64,000 nt of DNA, from assembly GCA_039105265.1 (NCBI GenBank), contig JAPFFF010000002.1:4464001-4528000 (forward strand), written 5' to 3'. Every line of letters starts with the position of its first letter. Within the stretch, counting starts at the first letter, position 1. Made by a program: the position numbers and the translations under genes. The DNA comes from Tritrichomonas musculus. Lineage: Eukaryota; Parabasalia; Tritrichomonadida; Tritrichomonadidae. The notes beneath the pieces are model-generated. The model was not told the origin of the DNA, did not search any database, and worked only from the letters and a program-made list of their open reading frames with translations. Below are positions 18,412 through 26,138 of the stretch, in pieces.

Positions 18412-19352
18412 TGAATCTCAATTGTATTTGTTCTCGTATTGACCAAAACGAATTGATGACCTGATAAGTCTTTATATTTTTGCCATAAATGTTCAAACTC
18501 AATCGGAATCGGAACTTGATGATATATGTAGCCGAGTTTCTGTCGTGAATAACCACTGAAGATAAAGAATGATGTCGCGTTATGCTTATATTCTGTTTTG
18601 ATTGCTTTGAAGAACTGAATATTAATGTAAACGATTGAATGTTTATGTCTGAGCTGTGAAACATAATTTGTAAAGTAATCAGTCTTTAAAATTAATGAAC
18701 GGCTCGCATCTTCACAAAGAATGATAGTGTTTAGCGGTTTATTCGGTTGACCTAGCTTATCGATATGAAGAAAGTCGAACATATCGTTTAAGGTCTTTTC
18801 ATTTTGCTTCGCAAAAGGGGACTCCGTCCCTTTAATTACTATTTTTGGGGTTGATGAATATTTATCATACAATTCTTTATATAAATCAAGTTGTTTAAGA
18901 TATTCTTCAGCGTTTGAATCACTAATGACTTTGATCGGAAGTTGAATCAATTCACGTTGAGCAATAAATGTAGCATCATTGATTGTTCCGCTCTTAGATA
19001 TATAAACGATTAAATGAAAGTCAGAGTTCTTTAATCTTGACATTTGAATGATATCTCTTAAAACGACATGGCTCTTTCCTCTTCCTTGATTTCCGACAAG
19101 TATGTTCAATGAATTGTATTGTGCATAGATTCCTTTCGCGATCGGTCTGATTGATTCATTCTTTATTTTTGATTCATTGCGTTGATAAGCTTTGTTCATC
19201 TCATCATCAATGTTAAATGTCTTTTCATTAACTGTTGGTCTGAATGATTCATATTCAAATGCAAAGCTCATTCGGTCATCATCATAATCAGAGCTATCAG
19301 AGAATAAAATCTCTTTATAATTAAAGTGCGTCGGTTTCATGAAACGTGTCAT
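18408..19352 (-). CDS. ATP: FtsK/HerA-like (A32) genome-packaging ATPase, 314 aa
   Basis: Expected to pump element DNA into the capsid. Walker A is G-N-Q-G-R-G-K-S (residues 87-94) after N-I-L-V. Walker B is N-T-I-I-L-C-E-D (208-215). Length suits Polinton ATPases. Residues about 174-183 (G-T-E-S-P-F-A-K-Q-N region) are a 10-residue insertion relative to E6, coded by a double-hairpin repeat. The 43-aa membrane peptide lies 24 bp upstream in the same direction and the 191-aa gene beyond it, suggesting a leftward transcription unit. Confidence 0.92.
   Translation of the reverse strand: MTRFMKPTHFNYKEILFSDSSDYDDDRMSFAFEYESFRPTVNEKTFNIDDEMNKAYQRNESKIKNESIRPIAKGIYAQYNSLNILVGNQGRGKSHVVLRDIIQMSRLKNSDFHLIVYISKSGTINDATFIAQRELIQLPIKVISDSNAEEYLKQLDLYKELYDKYSSTPKIVIKGTESPFAKQNEKTLNDMFDFLHIDKLGQPNKPLNTIILCEDASRSLILKTDYFTNYVSQLRHKHSIVYINIQFFKAIKTEYKHNATSFFIFSGYSRQKLGYIYHQVPIPIEFEHLWQKYKDLSGHQFVLVNTRTNTIEIH
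18802..18832. repeat. Double-hairpin repeat inside ATPase coding (E4)
   Basis: TTTTGC-TTC-GCAAAA followed by GGGGACTCCGTCCC, the same element as at 14,290. Absent at the matching place in E6 (around 42,240). Confidence 0.75.
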
Positions 19353-19376
19353 TTCTTTAGTTTTCGTTAAAGCTCT

Positions 19377-19508
19377 TCATGAATACATTTTTGTTCTTAT
19401 CTCTTCACTGAGTTCTGGTTCTTTGTCAGGCATCATTAAAGATACTTCAACAAGCTTCACTAAAAATAAACCTGTTAATAATGAAACAACTAATATTTCA
19501 TATATCAT
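19377..19508 (-). CDS. Single-span membrane peptide, 43 aa (E4)
   Basis: ATG at 19,508 opens M-I-Y-E-I-L-V-V-S-L-L-T-G-L-F-L-V, one hydrophobic span, followed by an acidic and basic tail (P-D-K-E-P-E-L-S-E-E-I-R-T-K). E6 encodes the same 43 residues with two conservative changes (42,784-42,915). It is the only membrane-spanning product noticed in these elements. It lies between ATPase and the 191-aa gene on the same strand. An inner-membrane, entry or release role is possible. Confidence 0.7.
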   Translation of the reverse strand: MIYEILVVSLLTGLFLVKLVEVSLMMPDKEPELSEEIRTKMYS

Positions 19509-19518
19509 TTATTAGTTT

Positions 19519-20094
19519 TTAAATACATGTTTTTAATGAAATGTTGTGTCTAATGAGTTCGGTATAAATGCTATTATATTTGTATTTCAAGTCATTTGAT
19601 TCATTATTTTTGTACACCAATATCCTATCAATTAAAAGATATTTGGAACGAGAAACGCAACCATTACACGCACAATCATCATTGACAATCAATTCAACTT
19701 TATCTGCTTGTGTTAGTAATTTGATGAGTTCCATTAATGTATTTGAATGACAAATCAATAAATCATTGACTTTTATTGGGTTTGTTTCATAGATTGACAA
19801 CAACAACTCAAGGAATTTGTTTTTGGTTTCAAGTTCTGTTATATCAGCTCCTATATCACTTATACCCCTTTCTAGGGAAACGTTGTTTGTTGGATGCTGT
19901 GATTGATATACTCCACTCATCTGAGGTATAGTAAAATTTGTGGCTTGAGATGATTGTGGTAATGGTTGAACTGATGGATATTCAACTGGTTGTGGTTGCT
20001 TTGGTTTGATGTTTATATTAATGTTTGTGTTCTGCTCTGTTTTGACAGATGCATCGTTCTCGCTACTTAATATACGAGCTTTTGATAATGCCAT
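19519..20094 (-). CDS. Conserved protein with disordered N-terminus, 191 aa (E4)
   Basis: Not recognised. The first about 80 residues are Gln/Pro/Asn/Ser rich (P-K-Q-P-Q-P-V-E-Y-P-S-V-Q-P-L-P-Q). The rest is folded-looking with helical L-E-T-K-N-K-F-L-E-L-L-L-S-I-Y and a Cys cluster C-A-C-N-G-C that could bind metal. The E6 copy is about 95% identical. The stop lies 10 bp downstream of the start of the 43-aa gene, so a polycistronic arrangement is likely unless each gene has its own Inr. Confidence 0.7.
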   Translation of the reverse strand: MALSKARILSSENDASVKTEQNTNININIKPKQPQPVEYPSVQPLPQSSQATNFTIPQMSGVYQSQHPTNNVSLERGISDIGADITELETKNKFLELLLSIYETNPIKVNDLLICHSNTLMELIKLLTQADKVELIVNDDCACNGCVSRSKYLLIDRILVYKNNESNDLKYKYNSIYTELIRHNISLKTCI

Positions 20095-20148
20095 GAATGT
20101 TTGAATAAAAATAAAACAACATTAATGATGAGTCATTCAATGATTCAT

Positions 20149-20394
20149 TTACAAAGTCATTTGTTCAGCTGATTTGATACGTTCATCAATAGCTCTTAAT
20201 TGTATTTTAATCGATTCAATATCATTAAATAGTTGTTTATATATCGACAATATGTGAATCATCTTATCAAGCTTTCCGTTTAATGCATCATCTTCAGAAT
20301 TCATACATTCATTGAATATCTTGTCTTTAACTATTCGAAACTGAGCGTGTAAAGCTGATGTATCACAACTCAAACCTTTAATTGCACTATTCAT
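20149..20394 (-). CDS. Small helical protein, 81 aa (E4)
   Basis: All-helical prediction with a heptad-like second half (I-H-I-L-S-I-Y-K-Q-L-F-N-D-I-E-S-I-K-I-Q). Conserved in E6 with about seven substitutions. M-N-S-A is taken as the start because the E6 frame is open further upstream but similarity begins there. Function unknown. Confidence 0.65.
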   Translation of the reverse strand: MNSAIKGLSCDTSALHAQFRIVKDKIFNECMNSEDDALNGKLDKMIHILSIYKQLFNDIESIKIQLRAIDERIKSAEQMTL

Positions 20395-20432
20395 TTTAAA
20401 CCAAAAATAAACAAATTAATTAAATGATATTT

Positions 20433-20783
20433 TTATTCTTTGTTGTTCTTAAATGCCAATAATCTATTAATCATATATGATGATACATTTAACTTCAATT
20501 TTTCCTTCAATAAGTTTTGTGTATATGAACACCTTTTATGTCCTGGCAACTTATTTATATCATTCATTACTTTATCATCCAAAAATTGTATAACTTTTTC
20601 ACGTTCATCCTTGTTCAAGAACTTTGATGAATTGAATATTGAACGCGTTCTTTTATGGTTTGCTTCTGTATTTGCTTCTTCATTTGTTTCTTCTTCTTCA
20701 CTTACTTCTTGTTTTGATTCTAATATCAAAAGTAATTTATGTATTTCTTCAATGTGTTTTATTATTTCTCTTAACTCAGACAT
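20433..20783 (-). CDS. Small conserved protein divergent from polymerase, 116 aa (E4)
   Basis: Belongs to the family of the 165-aa (E1) and 168-aa (E6) proteins by S-I-F-N-S-S-K-F-L-N, V-I-Q-F-L-D-D and a final helix with S-S-Y-M-I-N-R-L-L. An N-terminal helical segment (I-I-K-H-I-E-E-I-H-K-L-L-L-I-L) precedes a Glu-rich linker. It is divergent from the polymerase with a 92-bp AT-rich gap. Confidence 0.7.
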   Translation of the reverse strand: MSELREIIKHIEEIHKLLLILESKQEVSEEEETNEEANTEANHKRTRSIFNSSKFLNKDEREKVIQFLDDKVMNDINKLPGHKRCSYTQNLLKEKLKLNVSSYMINRLLAFKNNKE

Positions 20784-20869
20784 TTCAATGAAATAAAAAA
20801 CTCGAAATATTTTTTATTTTTTGATTTAACATTTTTTCAAATTTCAAATAATTTGATTTTTTAATAATA

Positions 20870-20878
20870 TCATAAATG
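20870..20878 (+). promoter_or_regulatory. Inr-like TCATAA abutting polymerase ATG (E4)
   Basis: TCATAAATG, the same nonamer as before the capsid genes and before the E6 polymerase (44,428-44,436). Confidence 0.55.
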
Positions 20879-23800
20879 AGTTCGCGTTATTACTATCAAA
20901 AAGATACCAAATCATTTGTTATTGAACAAATCAGGTATATCAATAATGAACTTCAATTAAAACCTCGCTTATCAACATCTAAACCTTCTGATTATGATGT
21001 TAAACATTTCAAAAACATTTTAGAAAATTATCTAACTTCATTCGGTTTTAGAGAACATGAAGGTAATAGAATCAATGATACAACAATATTAGCTTTCGTC
21101 AATAGAATGAAAAGAGAAGCAGAAGAACAAGAAGAAGAGGAGGAAGAGGAACAATTTGAAGAAGAAGAACAAAATGATGAACAACAACTAAAACAAAAAC
21201 AAATCGAGAACAACATTAAAATAGCTCATGATGCACTCAACAAAGCCCTTCAATTAATTAAATCTGAAAATATATTATTGAGACCATTACCGCCAAAGAC
21301 AAACAAACAACCTCAACGATATGAAGACATTCGATTCAACAATGAAAATGCTGAATTAATTGAATACCTCAAAAAGTTTGGCTATAAAGGTGTTCATTCA
21401 AAACATGACTCATATTTCATAATCAATGAACCTGAGAACTTTGATGAAGCAGTTGAAGCATGCAGTCATTTCATTGACCAATTCCCAAATGATAATGAAA
21501 AGGTTGAACGATTAGATGAAAACAGTAAAGAACCGATAAAAATATATTACAAGAACGGAGTTTCATCAATTGAAGACATCAATGAATATTTGACTGAAAC
21601 AGTATTTAAACAAGAAGTGAAACCGTTCAAAATATATTTTCAATTGACTGGTATATTTGAGATACCACCAAAGAATGAAAACGAAAGATATACATATGAA
21701 GCAAGTGAAATCAAATGGAAGAATTATAAATCATCAGTACCGATAATCGTTAGAGAGAATAAAGATATTGATAAAGTTAAACTGTATATTGAATCAAAGA
21801 TTCATGAATATGAAACCACTGCTTCAAACATCAAATTGTGTATCGTTTGGTCTGTTTCATTTACAATCTCTCGTGTCGTTAAGATAACAGGTAAGATTGA
21901 TGGATTACCAGAAGAGTTCATTAAAAATAAATATATCATTATGGATAACGTTGATGATTGTTTATGTTGGTATCGTTTCCTTGCTTGCTGTTTGAATAAG
22001 CAACTTATTGAAACACGAACATTTAAAATCTCCAACAGAACAGCAGCAGCAAAGAAAATATTATGTGAAGAACACGGAATAACTTATTCAACAAAACCTT
22101 CAAAAGCAGCAAATCAATTCATCAACACATTCAAAGGAATCACGATTGAAGAAATGAAAGAATCAGCCAAGAATCATAACATCAATGTCAACATCTATGA
22201 ATATGACAAAGAGAAACATATTTATGATATTCAAGACCAATGGCACAACACTGATGAATCAAACAAAACATTTTCAGCTCTGTTGTATTCAAAAGATAAG
22301 ATACTTCATATCATGTACATCATTGATGCTGAAGCATTAACAAACATTCATATATGTCCTCATTGTGGTTCATACATTCACAAAGGAAATAACAATATTG
22401 ACAGATTCAACAGACATGTAGATAAATGTGATGGCAAATTCAAAAAGGATTTCATACCTTCACGAGAAGCTTTGCCATATTGTCCACACATTTTAAACAA
22501 TCCTGTTTATTTGTATTGTCTTTCATATGAACTTGAATGGAAGCCAACAATTCATTATATCACTTATGATTTTGAAACAATGGAGCAAAAGATTGAAAAG
22601 AAAGTTAGTGATAAATCAGTTATCAATTCTCGATTGATTCCTTTGAGTGTTTCATCATGTGTGAAACTTGATAAAGGTTTGATAACAAAGAACTTTGATA
22701 TAAGAACAAATGAATTCATTGCCAAATGGATTGACTGGTTATTTGTTGTTGGCTGTGATGTGTATGTTGATAAATTGAATCATTTAAAATCATTCATTAA
22801 AGATAAATCAGAAGATGAACTCAATAAAATAGATACATCATTGAAAACAATAACAGTATTCGGTTTTAATTCATCACGATTTGATTCAAACTTATTCAAA
22901 GAGCAATTGATTAAAAATCATTGGTCTATCGATAGTGGAATGATTGGAACTGCTACATCATTGAAACAATTTATATTGAAATCATCAAAGTATCCTATTC
23001 GATTACGATTCATTGACGCACAAGCATTTGTTGCTGGAGGAACACTCAAACAGTTTGGAATCGATTTTGGCGGTATATCTAACAGTTCGAAAGGTGTATT
23101 TCCTTATGAAGCAATCAACAATGAAAATTATAATGAAGTGTTATCAAAGAGTGAACCATTCAAATATGAAGACTTTTACAGTTATCTCAATCAAAAGAAT
23201 CCATTAACAAAAGCTGATTATGAAGAGTATTTGATTGATTCAAAGAGGTTTGCAACACGTTGGGATTACTTGTTATCATACAATGACAATGATGTTGAAA
23301 TGATGATTAATCCTATTGACAACCTTATTCAAATGAATGCTGAATATAAAGTTGATTTGATTAGCAATCTTTCGTTATCAAAGAATGCTTCATGTATCAA
23401 ATATGCTCTTGCTTACAAAGATTTCAACCCGAAGAACGACTATGAAATCATCAACAAATCAAATACATTCAAACCAACAATGAAATGGTGGTTAAATAAA
23501 TGTGATAATTATCGAAAGCAAGACATGAAACATAATTTTTGCTCACAAAAAGGCGATTCATCGCTTCAAACGAACCAAAATCAACGAGATATTTCAAAAT
23601 GTGTTAGTGAAAAGGATTTCGAAGCATTCATGAAATTGTATGAATCAAATGAAACAGGTAAATGTCATTTATGTGGTGAACACTTTACTTACAACAACAA
23701 ACCGACACTTGACAGAATAGATAACAACAAAGGACATCAGATTGATAACTGTTTACTTGCTTGTGCTGAATGTAATCGTTTGAGACAACGTGATGATGAC

Positions 23801-25438
23801 AAGATAACAAGAACCAAAATACAATTGAAGAAATTCTGCAAGCTCCATCACCTGCCAACACTCATAACTGATGAAAAAGAATACTACAATTTGAGAGAGA
23901 ACATAACGGGAGGATTATCAAATGTACTTCATCGAGTGAACATTAGAGGTCAAACATTAATCAATAAACTCAAATATGATGCCGTTAATGACAGAATCAT
24001 TAGCTATGACACTTCAAACATAGTTTCACACGTTGCTGGTATTGATTTCAATTCATTGTATCCCTCATCATTCAGTTCAGTAAAACATTCATTCAATCCT
24101 TATCACGGAGGAATCATGTACATGCCTGGTTCATTTATAAAACGATTTGATGTTTATGATGAACAAGGAAACAAGAATGAAAAGGTTCTTAATACTGCAA
24201 TGAATATCATTCAATCAAAGAAGCGATTTGATGCAAACCCTGAGTTTATATTCAAAGCTGAAGTCAAATTGAGATGTCCAAAGAATAAAATCAACGATTT
24301 GATTAATTTCCCTCCTGTGTTTAGAAATATCAATATAATGAATGATGAGCAAACGATTGGAAGCTATATGTACAAATACATGAAAGACAATAAACTGAAT
24401 TCAGCCGATAAAGAAACAAGAAAGCTGACAATGTTGCTTGATACATGCGGAACATTTATGACGTTCTCGAATTACCTTTTATGGTTTTTAATCGACCACG
24501 GACTTATTGTTGATGACATTAAGAGCTTAAGTTTATATGAAGCTCATGACGGATTCAATCAATTTGTTTGTGAGTTTATGAAGAAGCGTCAAGATATATT
24601 GTCAGGAAAGGCACACGGGAACGAAAAGTTTTACAAGATTAGTATGAACGGATCTTACGGATATGACGGTATGAATTCAGAGAACTTCAACAAAGTCAGA
24701 ATTGTTGATAAAAATAAAGCCTTTCAATTGATTGCATCCGATACTTATCGCAATGGATGTAAATTGTCAAATGATTGTTATTTGATACAATCACAACCTC
24801 ATTCATTCAAATGCACTACATGTCTTCAGGAATCATTTTGGACATTAGACAATGCGAAATATTGGTATTTGACTTTCCTTTATGACTTTCTTTACAAATG
24901 CATTGACATGAATAAAATTCATTTCAACTCGGTCGATACAGACAGCCTTTACATGTCTATAGCTGGTGATATGAATAAACCGATTGACCAGTTGTTTGAT
25001 TACGTCATCAAAGACAAATCATTTTATGATAAACACATTTATAGCTTTATGCCAAACCCTGCAATCAATGATGTATATGATGAGAAAAAGATACTCGGAT
25101 GCTGTGTAGAAAAGTTTGGAGCAAATCAAGTTGCTTTGTGTGCTAAATGTTATACGATTTGGTCAGATGACAAAACAATTTCATTAAAGCTCAAAGGTGT
25201 TTCATTGAAGAAGAACAACATCAAATCAAGTGATTACAAAAATGTCATTGATAAGCAATCAATAATGAAAGGCAAAAATATAAACCTTCAAATGAATTCA
25301 CAACTGATGAGTAAAATAACTGTTATCAAAAATGCTTTAACAGCAGCACATTCAAAAATGTTGGTATTATCAAATCATTGTTGTTGTCCTTATGTCAATG
25401 GTTTCACTGCAAAGGATTATTTCATTGAGAATCATTAA
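20876..25438 (+). CDS. POLB: Protein-primed family B DNA polymerase with internal HNH-like domain, 1520 aa (E4)
   Basis: Domains in order: acidic Glu-rich region (about 85-105); a domain with D-N-V-D-D-C-L-C-W-Y-R-F (about 357) and a later L-H-I-M-Y-I, vaguely like an OTU Cys/His pair; C-P-H-C zinc-finger-like block (about 489); exonuclease I Y-D-F-E-T (about 563), II F-N-S-S-R-F-D-S-N (about 662) and III Y-N-D-N-D-V-E (about 801); HNH-like module C-H-L-C-G to C-A-E-C-N-R-L-R (about 928-963); polymerase A D-F-N-S-L-Y-P-S (about 1056), B K-I-S-M-N-G-S-Y-G (about 1251), C D-T-D-S-L-Y (about 1354). A 10-residue insertion near 890 relative to E6 is coded by a double hairpin. Very close to the E6 polymerase. 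Confidence 0.93.
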   Translation: MSSRYYYQKDTKSFVIEQIRYINNELQLKPRLSTSKPSDYDVKHFKNILENYLTSFGFREHEGNRINDTTILAFVNRMKREAEEQEEEEEEEQFEEEEQNDEQQLKQKQIENNIKIAHDALNKALQLIKSENILLRPLPPKTNKQPQRYEDIRFNNENAELIEYLKKFGYKGVHSKHDSYFIINEPENFDEAVEACSHFIDQFPNDNEKVERLDENSKEPIKIYYKNGVSSIEDINEYLTETVFKQEVKPFKIYFQLTGIFEIPPKNENERYTYEASEIKWKNYKSSVPIIVRENKDIDKVKLYIESKIHEYETTASNIKLCIVWSVSFTISRVVKITGKIDGLPEEFIKNKYIIMDNVDDCLCWYRFLACCLNKQLIETRTFKISNRTAAAKKILCEEHGITYSTKPSKAANQFINTFKGITIEEMKESAKNHNINVNIYEYDKEKHIYDIQDQWHNTDESNKTFSALLYSKDKILHIMYIIDAEALTNIHICPHCGSYIHKGNNNIDRFNRHVDKCDGKFKKDFIPSREALPYCPHILNNPVYLYCLSYELEWKPTIHYITYDFETMEQKIEKKVSDKSVINSRLIPLSVSSCVKLDKGLITKNFDIRTNEFIAKWIDWLFVVGCDVYVDKLNHLKSFIKDKSEDELNKIDTSLKTITVFGFNSSRFDSNLFKEQLIKNHWSIDSGMIGTATSLKQFILKSSKYPIRLRFIDAQAFVAGGTLKQFGIDFGGISNSSKGVFPYEAINNENYNEVLSKSEPFKYEDFYSYLNQKNPLTKADYEEYLIDSKRFATRWDYLLSYNDNDVEMMINPIDNLIQMNAEYKVDLISNLSLSKNASCIKYALAYKDFNPKNDYEIINKSNTFKPTMKWWLNKCDNYRKQDMKHNFCSQKGDSSLQTNQNQRDISKCVSEKDFEAFMKLYESNETGKCHLCGEHFTYNNKPTLDRIDNNKGHQIDNCLLACAECNRLRQRDDDKITRTKIQLKKFCKLHHLPTLITDEKEYYNLRENITGGLSNVLHRVNIRGQTLINKLKYDAVNDRIISYDTSNIVSHVAGIDFNSLYPSSFSSVKHSFNPYHGGIMYMPGSFIKRFDVYDEQGNKNEKVLNTAMNIIQSKKRFDANPEFIFKAEVKLRCPKNKINDLINFPPVFRNINIMNDEQTIGSYMYKYMKDNKLNSADKETRKLTMLLDTCGTFMTFSNYLLWFLIDHGLIVDDIKSLSLYEAHDGFNQFVCEFMKKRQDILSGKAHGNEKFYKISMNGSYGYDGMNSENFNKVRIVDKNKAFQLIASDTYRNGCKLSNDCYLIQSQPHSFKCTTCLQESFWTLDNAKYWYLTFLYDFLYKCIDMNKIHFNSVDTDSLYMSIAGDMNKPIDQLFDYVIKDKSFYDKHIYSFMPNPAINDVYDEKKILGCCVEKFGANQVALCAKCYTIWSDDKTISLKLKGVSLKKNNIKSSDYKNVIDKQSIMKGKNINLQMNSQLMSKITVIKNALTAAHSKMLVLSNHCCCPYVNGFTAKDYFIENH
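23536..23566. repeat. Double-hairpin repeat inside polymerase coding (E4)
   Basis: TTTTTG-CTCA-CAAAAA, then AAGGCGATTCATCGCTT. It has the same two-stem plan as the ATPase copies, including a bulged G in the second stem, but different stem bases. The E6 polymerase is 10 residues shorter here. Confidence 0.65.
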
Positions 25439-25493
25439 ACAATTAATTTAATGATTTTATTTTAAAAAATCAATTTTTTTATTTTTGTTATAA

Positions 25494-26132
25494 ATGAGTC
25501 AACCAACTGAACAAACACAAATTGAAAATGCTGAAGCTGAATTTGAACCTTTGAAAGGTTTTGAAAGTGATTATGAAATTCAAACAACTTTCCCTTATAA
25601 CATCAAGAATAAGAAAACAGGAAAAATAATAGCTGAAGGTGAATACAGACAAAATGTTTATCCGTGTGTAAACCTAAATAACAAAATATATTATAAACAT
25701 ATTCTTGTAGCAAAGCAATTTATTGAAAACCCTAATAATCTACCACAAGTCGACCATAAGAATAGAATCAAAACTGATTATCATCTTGATAATTTACGAT
25801 TTGTATCAAGTTCAGAGAATAATAAAAATAAATCAAATTATAAAGGTATTCAATATGAATTCATTGATGACATACCTGATGATGCAATTGTTATTGATTT
25901 CTATGAAACAAAGACAGAAAGGAAAGAATTTGAAGAAAACACGTATTATTATTACCATGATGATACTAATAATGAAGACATTTTTTATGCAAAGATTACT
26001 GATAGTATTTATAAAATTCTTCATATCAATACAAATAAATCAGGCAATGAATTTATTTCAATGAACGATATAAATAATCAAAAAGTTAGCGTATATATTA
26101 ATAGATTCAAACATCAACATGATTTGATTTGA
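25494..26132 (+). CDS. NUMOD4/HNH homing-type endonuclease, 212 aa (E4)
   Basis: N-terminal F-E-P-L-K-G-F-E-S-D-Y-E-I resembles NUMOD4. The HNH core is Y-K-H-I-L-V-A-K-Q-F-I (about 68-78), V-D-H-K-N-R-I-K-T-D, then N-L-R-F-V-S-S-S-E-N (about 105-115). This is the free-standing homing endonuclease type of phages and large DNA viruses. It ends 6 bp before the convergent 3' end of the fibre gene. E6 has a related but diverged 198-aa gene in the same place; E5 and E1 do not. A role in spreading the neighbouring fibre segment is inferred. Confidence 0.85.
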   Translation: MSQPTEQTQIENAEAEFEPLKGFESDYEIQTTFPYNIKNKKTGKIIAEGEYRQNVYPCVNLNNKIYYKHILVAKQFIENPNNLPQVDHKNRIKTDYHLDNLRFVSSSENNKNKSNYKGIQYEFIDDIPDDAIVIDFYETKTERKEFEENTYYYYHDDTNNEDIFYAKITDSIYKILHINTNKSGNEFISMNDINNQKVSVYINRFKHQHDLI

Positions 26133-26138
26133 TTTGAT

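Noticed and set aside
20440-20796. 118-codon plus-strand frame opposite the 116-aa gene
   Set aside because: The minus-strand family motif is conserved in E1, E4 and E6; the plus frame is not.
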